Assembly: GCF_028583425.1 (NCBI RefSeq)
Contig: NC_072796.1
Location: 143,539,464 to 143,603,463, forward strand
Direction of reading: 5' to 3'
DNA length: 64,000 nt
DNA from: Eublepharis macularius
Lineage: Eukaryota; Chordata; Lepidosauria; Squamata; Eublepharidae
This document shows positions 36,501 to 48,900 of this stretch, one piece after another. Position 1 is the stretch's first letter; each line of letters starts with the position of its first letter. A program made the translations under genes and the position numbers. Under the pieces are notes generated by a model, which had not been told where the DNA came from, made no database searches, and saw only the letters and a program-made list of their open reading frames with translations.

Positions 36501-39500
36501 CAGGTAAGGGGCTATGTCTCTGATGGACCACAGGTGATGCGAGTTCAAGAACACATCCTATAAAGCTGTTTTGTTATAGCATTATTTGTCCAGGGCATAA
36601 TTTTTTTAAATCAAACATGGGCAGGGGCTACCACAAGTAAAATGGAGCTGGGCTTTCTGAAAGTGAGGTCTAATATATGAAGTTCAAAACTTTTTTATCT
36701 GAAACAACAAAAACTAATACATTACAGGTTTGTAAAGGAATCCTACTCATGTACAGTGGTTAGAGCATCAAGCTAGGAGAGAGGATGAGAGCCAGGTTTG
36801 AACCACCAATGTGCCATGCAAGTTTGCTGGGTGACCTTGGCCAGTCACACACACTCCACCTAACCTACCTCACAGGGTTGTTGTGAGGATAAAAACGGAG
36901 AAATGTTTATCACCTTCTAAGCATGGAAGGAGCCACCAATGAAGAAGATATTTTTCAAAGTGCGTATCAGGAGGCGCTTTAAGGGAGGAAAACTTTTCTT
37001 CTTAAATAAAGATGGCTGATTGCTCAGCTACAAGATTTCCCAGCTCTCTCTCTCTTTTAACAGCTGCCATTCCCATCTGCTTCTTTATGCCTCCCATCTT
37101 TATGCTCTCCTGCTCACACCTCCATTTCTCCCCCAACAGCCACTGGAGTCCTTAGCCAGTAAACTATGAATGGTTCAGCAGCTAGAGGGCTTGGCTTATC
37201 TTTTATCTGGATAGGCAGAAGATGATTAGTTGGGTAGACTATTATCTCTCTTTATTATTATTATTTATTGTTATTTATAGTCCGCCTTTATCACTCAAGC
37301 TGGACTGCACAGCATAATGTGATCGATGGCTGGGACATTCAATCTGTCTTCGTTTCTTTTCACTGCCCTTGCTTAGTATTTGTCTTTCTTCCAGAATTGT
37401 GTTTTTACTCGCTTACTATTTGTATTGTGCCTAGTAAACCATTTTAATGAGTTATAGTCAAATGATGGAGTGTGTGCGTGCTACTCACTGGCCAATGCTT
37501 GCCCCAACATGGCAAATTAGGACCCAGGTTTTCACTTGTTAATGAAGCTCTGATGCGGGAGAATCTCTAGGACAGGAAAACAAACTTTGGATCCAACTGA
37601 TAGGCTTATTGCCCACCCCCACCCCCAATGACCTACGATCTGGGACTGCTCAGTCCACCTGCCTCGGAGTTTTGCTGATTGGCCTTAAGATTTCATTCTG
37701 GGAAGTTTATTATTCAATATAAAAGAATCTGTAATAGTAAGAGTTAAATTTAATGAAGGAGGCTGACTTGACTTGCTAATGCTGCATCGCCTCCAAACTC
37801 TTCCAGTAGTTTTTTTTACCCTTTCCATAGGTATACTCAGGGCTTTTTTTCAGCTGGAATGCGGTGGAATGGAGTTCTGGAACCTCATGAAAATGGTCAC
37901 ATGGCTGGTGGCCCCACCCCCTGATCTCCAGACAGAGGGGAGTTTAGATTGCCCTCCATGCCACAGAGCGGTGCAGAGGGCGATCTAAACTCCCCTCTGT
38001 CTGGAGATCAGGGGGCGGGGCCACCAGCCATGTGACCATTTTCTCCGAGGGCAACCCACTGAGTTCCACCACCTCTTTTCCCAGAAAAAAAGCCCTGGAT
38101 ATGCTTGTGTGAAAGAAAAATGTGCCGTCTGCCAAGAAATGCTATTCTGACTCATTTAATTTTCAGGATCAGCATCAGCTCCACGGGTCAGAGTGCAAAA
38201 CAATACCCAAACAAACCCGCCTGTCCCCCGCCAGGCTTCACTTGCCGTCTCAGCAGAGATGTTCTTCACGGTCCCAAGGTGCTGAGTCACTTCCTGAATG
38301 CCCTCCAGCTTCGCCACCTCGTCTACTCTCCCATACACAGCCTTCACCCGACTGTAGGCTGCTCCAGCTTCTGTCTTGCGGTCCGGGCACCGCTTCTTCA
38401 GATTTCCAGACTTATCCTTCATGTCTTCAAGGAGAGCTTTCAGTTCCTTATACCACTCCTGGAGGGAGAAGCAACACAGGAATTGGAGGCAGTCTATGCG
38501 GGAAGAGAATTTGGTTGCTCTAATGCATTAGTTTATAACAAACCATCATCAAGCGATAAAAAAAGAAGACCCGAAGAACAAAGGCCCTGCCTGCCTGTGG
38601 TGCCTTGCACAGGCCACACGGCCCACCATTTAGGTTCTGCCCCAGCTCTTCCATGCTTTTGTTTGTTTTACTTTTTGCTGTAAGTATACAAAATAATACA
38701 ATACTGTCAAAGCTTCTGAATAACATCATAACATAATATAATCCCAATAAAGAGTCACCGTATACCTATGTATACACAGAACAAAACTTCATCAGACATT
38801 CTCATCCAGTTTGACATTATTCTAATAAGAAATAAAAGACTGCCAGTTTTCAATAGACCATTTTCGACAGACATCTGAATGCGGTCATTTTGTCCATAAG
38901 GACGGTAAGAACAATGGCTTGTTTGTTTTTTATATTGGTAATAGTAACTGTAAGCCACCTCAAGCAGGATTCTGGAGAAGAGGCGTAAAAATTCCTAAGC
39001 AAATAAATGAGCCACACGTTACCTAACTAGGGCTGAATCTACCCAAAGGGGTTTGTCCCATGGTGACCATGTGGAGGGGGTGTGATTGTTGCTCCGTTCA
39101 CGCTTGCAGTGGATTCCACATGGCACAGAGGAGGGGCCACTGGAGGAGTGGGAGGGGTAGCTGTGAATTTCCGGCCTTGGGCAGGGGTTGGACTAGATGG
39201 TCCTTGGGGCAACCTGAACCCCATTCTCTGTCAGGACTGAGGCCTGTCGAGCTCCACAGAGTGAGATGGGGGGAGCACCATCCCGCTGCCAACCACAGAG
39301 GGTCACAGAGCCAGTTTGGTGTAGTGGTTAAGAGCAACAGGACTCTAATCTGGAGAAACGGGTTAGATTCCCCACTCCTCCACTGGAGGTCAGCTGGGTG
39401 ACTTTAGGTCAGTCACAGCTCTTCCAGAGCTCTCTCAGCCCCACACACCTCACAGGGTGATGGTTGTGGGGATAACGATGACATACTTTGTAAACTGCTC

Positions 39501-39838
39501 TGAATGGGCGTTAAGTTGCCCTGAAGGGCGGTCTATAAATCAAACACTATTATTCTTCCTTCCATGTAACACAGCCACTTACGTCCTGTGAGAGAAATTC
39601 CACACATGCTTCGTAGGGCCTGCCCCCCACAGCCCTGGAGATCTCCACCACCACCGCAGTGCAGGCTCTCATGGCGGAGGTGGGCAGCACAGCCTCCTCC
39701 TCCAGCAGGGCATTTAGCAGGCTGCTCTTCCCTGCCCCGGTGTTCCCCACCACTGCGATGTAGGTGCTGGGCATTTTGGTAGCCTTCTGCAGCTCTGCAA
39801 TCTGCTCCCTTGAAAGAATCAGAAAAATCAGTATGTAC

Positions 39839-39931
<93 letters not shown>

Positions 39932-42900
39932 AGCCTACACCCTCAGTTTTCCAGTTCTTTCAATTACGTCTTGCTCCTAAGCTGGCCTGTTCTTCAGACG
40001 CTGCTGACCTGGCCTTGCTGATCCACGTTACAGAAACCTCTAGGCTGGACTCCTCTAAGGTGCTCTATGCAGAGCTGCCCGTGAAGGTGTCAGAGGTGGC
40101 CCTGAGACTCCTATCCAGTGGCAGCCACCCGGAACGTGCCCTGCTAGCTTGGGGCAACTGCACTGCTCGCTCATCTGCATCCAGCCCCAATTCAAAGGTG
40201 TGTGTGTGGGGTGGGGTGGCCTTTAAAGCTCTGCTCCATTCCAGAGGGCTGTTGGTGGAGGCTAAACTGTGTGTGGCAGCTTTTCACCGAGTTTAATTGC
40301 ATACTGGTTTTAATGTGCTGAACGCTTATGATTTCTCTGTCTTGCAGCTCCTCTTGTTTTGTTAGCTGCCTTCAGTTTACAGAGATAAGGCAGAGTATAA
40401 ATGTTCCAAATAAAGAAATAAAACTAACATTAGTAACTTTTTCCACCTTCAAGGCTTTGACAAAGAAAGCTGGTGGCTGGCTCAACGAGCCCCTCAGCCC
40501 ACCTCCTCTTTCTAAACCAAGCAGACCCCCTGCTCTCACCTGGCCCCACTTGCGCAGCCCAGTCTTTTGCTGTTCCTCAGACTCAGCCAGCCCCTCTGGC
40601 CATGCTGATGGAAGCTTTTTAGACCCCCCAGTTGGATTACCATAACAAACCCTTAATGGCAACCTGGAAACTACAACTGGCTCAGCAGGCGGCAGACCAG
40701 AGAGGGCTGATGAGAGCATATGCTTGCTGCCCATTTTCAAACAGCTACACTGGCTGCCAGCCTAGTTCTGAGTAGAACAATTCAATAATAACAACAATTG
40801 ATTTATATACCGCCCTTCAGAACAACTTAATGCCCACTCAGAGCAGTTTACAAAGTATGTCATTATTATCCCCACAACAAAACACCCTGTGAGGTGGGTG
40901 GGGCTGAGAGAGCTCTGAGAGAGCTGTGACTAGCCCAAGGTCACCCAGCTGGCTTCAAGCGGAGGAGAGGGGAATCAAACCCGGCTCTCCAGATTAGAGT
41001 CCTGCTGCTCTTAACCACTAAACCAAACTGGCTCTCTCTCAAGATGCTGGTTATGACCTGGAAAGCCCTTCACACCCAGGGCCCAGGTTTCTGAAGGACC
41101 ATCTCCTCCTATGTGTTCCTGCGCACCACCTACGGTCCTCAGGCTACCACTTGTTAGTTGCACCCCCCCTTAGGACTGCCTGCCAAAACTTTTCCCATCA
41201 CAGCTCCCACCCTGTGGAGCAGGCGTTCCAAAGAAAGTGTGCGTGTGGGGGGGGGGGGTGCTGTCTTGAGACTTTTTAAGAGGCACTTCTATTCACCTGG
41301 GCATTTAATGGGGTTTCATCGGCAGACAGTGGGGGCAGGAGTTACTTGGGGTTTTATTATACTGTTTATTTTGTATTTAGAATTGTTAGGCACCCTGAAC
41401 CACAGAGTACATTTTAATTAATAAAACCAGTACACTATACGTGATTAAGTGACTTGCGTCCTGCCAAAAGAGACTCCTGGGTCTCAAGGTCTGCCTTGTT
41501 TCTTCTGGTTAGCAGAGGCAAGAACTGAACCCAGGATCTTCCGCCTCCAAAGTGGGTATCTACCACTGAGCCCTGGTCTTCCCCTCAAGAGGCCAGAGGC
41601 CATCTACACAACACCACAGGCACGACAAGCGAGGCAGTCAAACCACAAAATGGGCCCAAGCACACGCATGCCTGCCTAGAGTCCGCCAACTACCTTTGCT
41701 CTCACGTGGATGTGCCAAAATTAGTTTCTCAACACAGACATGAGAAGACAAAGGTTTGCAGCAGCAGCTCCTAGCGAGCTTGCCTCCCACAAGGACCATC
41801 ACCCACCAAGCAATTTTACCTCCATTTCTCCATATGCATGTCATCAATCCCCTCTACGGCACAGAGGGACTGCGAAATCTCTTCCAGCACAGAGTGGCAC
41901 TCCTGCAGCTGAAAAGCAACGTCTCGCTCTGAGGACGCCCAGTGCTTCCCAGGGCTACTCTCTGCTCCATCTGCACTGCTGGGACTTGAGTTCTGAACAG
42001 AACCATCGCCATAAGGCCAAGGATCGCCCTGGGGTGGAGGATCAGATGCCCTGGGGCAGACCATGGGTGTGGAAGAGCGTCCCTCCTTGGCTTCAACACA
42101 CATGGGATGTTCGTCACCAGACTGCACACTCGCTGCATCTGGCTGCCTGGACACCTCGGCCTCATCCAGTCGATGAAGAAGGAGCCGTCTGTCTTTATCG
42201 TGAAAATTCACAGGACCTCCAGTTCTCTCTGGCACCTGATTTGCTGAGGCCTCGGCCGTTCTGGGCTTCTGCAAAATTGGGACGACTGGAGAACAAGCTG
42301 TGGGGTAAGGCCCGCAAGGGCTGCTGCCCGCAGACTGTATCTGGGGATCACATGGATGTCCTGCTTCTTCTTTAAAGACATGAGAAACAAAAGGCAGACC
42401 AGCCGACTGGACCGATACTGGAGCATCTCCCTGGACCAAGGGGCTACCAGCTGGAACCTGATTAACACCCACACCAACAGTCAGGAAGGGCGCAGCATCT
42501 CCTTGGGCAGCACTGCTGGCGTCTGTTTGCCCTGCCCATCCTGCCCCGCCTCTGCCCAGGTCCCTTTCAAGACTTCCCCCAAAGCCTTTCCTCTGGGGGT
42601 TATCAGCTATGCCAGCAGGGCCACGAGGCGGCAGGGGACAAAGGAAGGAACGGTCTTCCCTGCTCTGGCACTTCCTGCGTGCACCAGCATCGACTGCCGT
42701 GACACCTCCTTCCTGCTTCACAGATCCGAGCGAACACGATCCATTCAGCGGAAACCAGGAATTCTCGGCCTGACTGCATGCTCGAGTCTGGCCAGGGCAA
42801 GAGGCCACGGAGGGTAGCAGAGAGGAGCTCGGCAGTGCAGAACCTTCGCCCCAAGGATCAGCCACAGTGGGGCAGCTGACTGACTCAGAAGCAGGGGCAG

Positions 42901-45900
42901 CAGGAGTTGTGCTCGAGGGAGACGCATGCCCCTCCTCAGAGGAGAGCTCCCATTCCGGACAACGAGTCGGCTCCACCTTCACAGCATCGTTCCAGAGAGT
43001 CGAATCAGAAGGCTGGGGAGGGCTGGGTTTACATTCCAACTCTGCGGAAAGAATTAATGTCATTTCCCAAGCCGGAAATCAGAAAACGTTAACAGAGAAA
43101 CGGTTCTTCCCTCTCAGCTGGCATTCAGAGTCGGAGAGAGAGGCTTTTCAGCCAGCAAGCAAGTCTTGTCTTTCAACAGATGCTATTAAGGGATGTAGAG
43201 AAACGCCCTCCTCCACCCAAGAATTCACCCCAGTAGTTCAATCACTGTGACTACACTCTGTGTGCGCTCAGGAACCCAGCTGCAAACTCCTAGCTGGCAG
43301 GAAGGGGGGGGAAGAGGAAGGAGCCATCAAGCTCCAGGCACAGAGCACTCAAGCTCTTGGTTACGCTAATGACTCCGGCCAAAGCAAGAAAACTGTTGAC
43401 CACCCCACACCCTGCTGGAAGATGACACCCAAGGGCATAGAGAGGGAGATCGCTGATGGGCTATAAATTTTAATAAAGAAATAACAATGGAGGCATGGGA
43501 ATACTTGTGGAAAACTACAATGAAGACAACGACATGTACTAATATTAAAGAGAACATTTACAAAATGATCTATCGTTGGTACATGACACCAAAGAAGATT
43601 GCGCTAGGGAATTTGAACACTTCTAATAAATGCTGGAAATGTAAGAAGCATGAGGGCTCCCTCTATCATATGTGGTGGTCATGTGAGGTAGCCAGGCAGT
43701 ACTGGGGGGAAATAATAAGAGAAATGAGTGAAATTTTACAATTTCAAATAAATAAGAACCCAGAACTCCTGCTACTAAACTTGGGAATGGAGGGAATTCC
43801 AGCCCATCATAGGACGTTAATATTTTATATGACAGCAGCAGCCAGACTTTTGTATGCGCAAAAATGGAAAGTACAAGAAGTGCCAACTATTGAAGATTGG
43901 ATCTACAAATTGCTGTACATGGCAGAAATGGACAAGATGACAAGAAAACTGAGAAATCTGGACTCAGGGCAGTTTAACACAGACTGGGAGAAGCTGAAAC
44001 AATATCTGGAGAAGAAATGGGAGGTGGGAGGAAAACTGTGGCAGTTTGAGAACTACTGAAGTACTGAAGTAGGGGGGGAGACTTTACCGGGGGGAGAAGA
44101 GATAAATGTGAATTAATAAGCAGTTAGACTAATAGATTGACATACATATAGATATATATAGGTTAACAAACAGAATATAGATAGAAAATAATTAATTTTA
44201 AGGATTAAATATAAGGATTGAGTAACCAACAATGTTTTCTTTCTTTGGTAAGATTTGTAAAATGTACCAAACTGAATGTTGGAAGATACAGATGAGTCAA
44301 ATTGATTGACTACGTGATGAGAGCTATGTAGAACTATTACAAAAAGATAGAATGAGTAATATATAGAGAATAAGTCAAATTGTTTGATTTAAATGAATGT
44401 ATGATTTACATGGTTCATGATATATAGAAATATTTGAAATTGAAAAATGGGATAAATTGTTTATCTAAGATGGAAACAAAGACTTACAGTTTGGGCATAC
44501 AATGTTAAAAATAGTTAAGGGTGCACTGCTTAGATTAATGGAGAATATATATTTGTTTTAGATAGAGGAATTTAATAGAAGTAAGGGAAAGGGGACAAAG
44601 GGTCGGAAAGCTGTTGGAAGTCAACAAAAGGGGGGGAAAGGGAGGGGGTTAGAGATGAAAAATTGGGGAAAATTGAATGTAAATGTAAAAATAATGGATT
44701 CTAACCCAATAAAAATTTTTCAAAAAAAAAAAGAGAGGGAGATCGCTGAATTGCTAGAACGTCTTCTCTTCCTCATGGAACAGGAAGATCCGGAGGACCC
44801 CAAGGTCATGGACTCTCCAAGGCAGGCTACACGTTCTCTAGACAGGGAGGAAACTCTCCTTCACTCCTTCTTACTCTGACATCTTGCTCTTTACTTGGGA
44901 GCACAAGCCATGAAAATCAAAGCTTTCACCAAGGGACTCCATCTTGCCCACCAGCAGCAGATCTAGGGTTGCCCGCGCCCGGGGCAATCCTAGGCCGACC
45001 ACCTCTCTTTCACGCGCTCCCCGCGCTGTGTGATGCCGTCACTTCGGTGACGTCATCACGCAGGGCGGAACGGTGGAGGCAGCGTGCGGGGCTGGGAAGC
45101 CTCCCTGCAGGCGAATGGTGTGGACGGCCTCGCAGCCCCCCGTGCTGCTTTCGCCTACCCCGCAGGACATGGGGCAGCCATCTTGCTGCGGGGCAGGCGA
45201 ATGGTGCGGGCAGCCCCACAGCCCCCTGCACTGCCTTTTGCCTGCCCTGCAGGACAGGGGGTGCGCGGCAAGCTGGCCGCCCCCTGTCCTGCGGGGCAGG
45301 CGAAAGCAGCACCGGGGGGGGGGCTGCGAGGCTGCCCGCGCTGCTGCCTGCGCCCTCTGGAAGCTGCTCCCAGCACCCCCTCCCTGGTGGCGCCGGGGGC
45401 AGACTACCCCCCCGGCCCCCCCCTCGATCCGGCCCTGTTGCCCACTGGGCCAGGGGCAATGGGGAGAAGATCCAGCCAGAACTAAGCTTAGGCTGGACTT
45501 TAAATTATTGCATCTTCAAGGAAAGCCAGCCTGTCCTAGTTAGTTCCAGAGGAGTTAGTCGTGTTAGTCTGTAGTTGCAAAATAGTGAAGAGTCCAGTAG
45601 CACCTTTAGGACCAACCAACTTTATTGTAGCATGAGCTTTCGAGAATCACACCTCTCTTCGTCAGATGCATCTGACGAAGAGAGCTGTGGTTCTCAAAAG
45701 CTTATGCTACAGTGAAGTTGGTTGGTCCTAAAGGTGCTTCTGTCCTAATTAAACATCGATTAGGGGAAGTTCTGAGTGTAGGGAAAGGGGAATGCACGTT
45801 TTCACCTTTTTTTTGCTCCTTTACTCAGTCTGAAATGGTTGAATAGACTCTGTGTATTTTTTTTATTTATTAACTCTTTTATATTTTGAAAATTCTAAGC

Positions 45901-48900
45901 CTGATCTCTGGAAAAGCTCCTCGCCTATTTGGCCTTGCTGCCGGGAGTGTGGAAACAGGGAGGGGCAGCAGGTAAGCGAGCCATCCCTGGACCACAACAG
46001 CTCAAAATTGCCAAGGTGCGATAAGTCACCTGCAGGCTAACTTTTAAGAATGTAGCAGGAAGCGTGGCACCGAGGCAAGCCTTAACCAGCAAGACAGATC
46101 CTGACTGCCAGTTCTGTGAGAAGGGACCCAAGGAACTGTCTTTCAAGAGACTGGGGAGGGCAAAAAGCACGCAAAAGAACCCGAAGCACCCCCACAAAAC
46201 AAGCTTCCAGAGGAAAGCACAACAGTCACACAGGACTCTCAACTCCTGAGTTTCTGAGATGAGGGCACTGCCAGCACACCATGCTCAGCTGCACATTCTC
46301 CACCCTAGCATGTGCCACCACATTTTACCTTGGGACGGGGGATCTTCATGGCTTCTTCGGAGGAAAGTGCCGTCTTCTATTTGCATCTTACTAGTGCTCT
46401 CATCCGGGTCCTCTCTGGTTTCCCCAACTGGGTCACTTGTGCAGGATGTGACCCATTCAGAGGCTTCTGTGTCGGGAGCCTTATGGCTCTCTTCCCCATC
46501 AAACGTACCATCTGCCTGCTGAAGAACAGGCGCGTCAGCGTTCTCTCCAACGGCATCAAGATGACTTCCGGGTTCCACCAGCACCTCCCCTTTGGGAGTC
46601 AGGACGCTTTCAGAAGATGACACACGCATGTCAGAGGGTGCGCTTCTGTCCTCCTTACGCCAGTCCATGTCAGCGGGTTCAGGGGAGCAGCACCCCCCTG
46701 AAGGCCAGTCTACCTCTGCAGCTTCAGAAAGCATTTCATGGAGCTGTCCACTTCCCGTTCCAAAAGAGCTCCTGCTTTCTGGTTTTGGGAAAAGCTCAGA
46801 GTGTTCAGTCTCTGTTGAACTATTGGAGATATCAGAAAAAACCAAGTCCATGTTCTTTCCACAGGGCTCCTGCACACACTGCCTCTCAGGAGACGCACCA
46901 GGAGCATTCGACGGAGAATGTTTTAACACTGAATTAATGCTGGACTGAAATTCTTCCTCCTCGGATAAGCAAGCTTTCCACACACTTTCAGGAACATCGT
47001 GTGCCAATTCTTGGCTTGGTTGTTGAGTATGGGAGCCCAAAGAATGGGAGACAGCACGTGCAGACGAGCCTGGCTCATCCAGGGAGGGATCCCAGGGCTT
47101 GACCCGATTCACTTGAGGCTCAGCATCTAGTCTTAGAGATGGATCTCGCTCCTCACCGGCTGACCTTCTCTCCGCCTCTGACCTGGCTGCAGACTTACAA
47201 TCCGTCTCTTCAGAAATTCCTACTTCATGGGGCAGTGCAGACATTTCTGCTTCCAGATCTTCACCCGCTGGTTCCGCGGGGCCAGGTACCCTGTTAAAGT
47301 AAGTTCTCACTATCTGGGCAATGCTGTCCGTATTCTTCTCTTCCTTCTCGTCAGAGTGCAGCGTTATCTGGTTGCTATACTGCTCAACAAACTTCTCTAT
47401 AGTTCTGCCGCACTGGTCCTGACGCCGCTCTAAATCAAGGGGGGCAGTGAGCAGTTGGGCGGACGAGTGCAAGTCGGACCCAGAACCCAGCAGGCAGAGC
47501 CTCTTTGGACCGCGAGAAGCATGTTCTGAATCCAGCAGCCCAAGCCCCTGGTCTTCACCGAAAGGCCTTTTTCTTGAGGAACAGCCTTCCTCTTCCTCTT
47601 CCTCTTCCTCTGGAAAAGGACTCCTGCCATACTCTGAATTCTCTGACTCGTCACCACATCCCGGACCCTCTTCAGATTGGCTTGCATTTTCTTGGGGCCG
47701 CCGCGTTTCCGTTCCCGGCTTCAAGCGTAACAGTGCTTTCCCTCCTGTCTTCTGGGCATGATCAACTTTCCCCACACAGACACTGGTTGGGGTTTCACTT
47801 TGCAGACGCTCCCCGTGAGTTTCTCCAGCTTCAAGAGTCCCCCCTCCTGGCTGTCTGGCAAACCTGCTATCCAGAAGCCCACAGTCTTCAAGAAGCTCAG
47901 AACCAACCTCTTCCGGCAGTCCAGGACCACCACCTGGGGCTTGCACCTCTGTCCCAAGTTTGGCATCGCTTTCTAAGGGACACAAATCTTTTCCAGAAAC
48001 ACGTGAAAGGTTCAGAGGCACGAGTTCTGTCCCTTCAACAGCCTGGTCCTCTAGTTCTTCAGCCACTGCTGCAGCTTGCCCTAAAAGTGGTGATTTTTCA
48101 CCAACAGCCATGTCTGCAACAGAAGCCTGAGGCAGAGCCAGCGTGCTGCTGCTTAGGCCACAGCAAGGTTCGCAAGGGGACGGGTCCTGCTGTTCCAAAG
48201 TGCTCGCAGCCTTGTCAGTTTCTTGGCGGGCAGCCTCACGCGGACCCCGCGCAGTCAATTTGCCACACGCTTCGCTGTTCTCCGCCACCTCACCCAGATG
48301 CGCCGCTGAATCTGAAATTAAAGCATCTCTTTCTTGCAGAATGATGGCTTGTCTGCCAGAAACACGGTGGGCTTGGCTGCTGCCATTTTCTTCTCTTTCG
48401 GCTTCAGAGTCGGATATGTGCAAGTTGAGCTCATCACTGCTGGAGGACTCTGGGGCCGCCACAGGGACAGCTGGGCTTTCCCTGGGAAGGTGCCTGGCTG
48501 TGCTTCCTGGGAGAGCGCTCCCAGAGCCAGCTCCAGAGCCAGCTGCAGAAAAGCCCAGTGACAAACGGCTTTCTTCTTCTTCTTCCCTGCAGAGTGGGCC
48601 TTTGGGGCTCTGCTCCAGCCCATCGCCCTCTTCAGGGACAGTGACTTCTTCACTGCAGCCTCCTGGCCTGGGTGGGGCTAAACACTCCACAGCCATCTCC
48701 GTTTCACAAACTTCCTCCCCAGCACTGCCTTCCATAGGGAGGTCATCAGGGGAAAGTGGCCCTTTCCCAGCACTGGCTCCTTGGGGCTTCGGCTCGGGAC
48801 TATTTTCCAGGCCCCGGGGCTCACCAGCACGCAACTCTGGCTCTTGGCTGTCCTGAGGCAGAGGAGACTCTTCCTGGAACCCCAGGTGGGTTGAGCAACC

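Noticed and set aside
39533..39928. Minus frame beginning with a MYMYMY repeat
   Set aside because: Translation of the hexanucleotide microsatellite fused to an out-of-frame exon 7.
41740..42375. 211-residue plus frame
   Set aside because: Antisense to exon 6 of the minus-strand gene, which has consistent splice sites and phases.
45047..45054. TGACGTCA as a CRE promoter element
   Set aside because: It is one arm of a hairpin in a repeat block within an intron, far from any supported start site.
45010..45574. Several 130-200 residue frames on both strands
   Set aside because: All come from the GC-rich self-complementary hairpin block; composition artefacts.
47505..48344. 279-residue plus frame
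   Set aside because: Antisense of the giant exon 5; no start context or domain.
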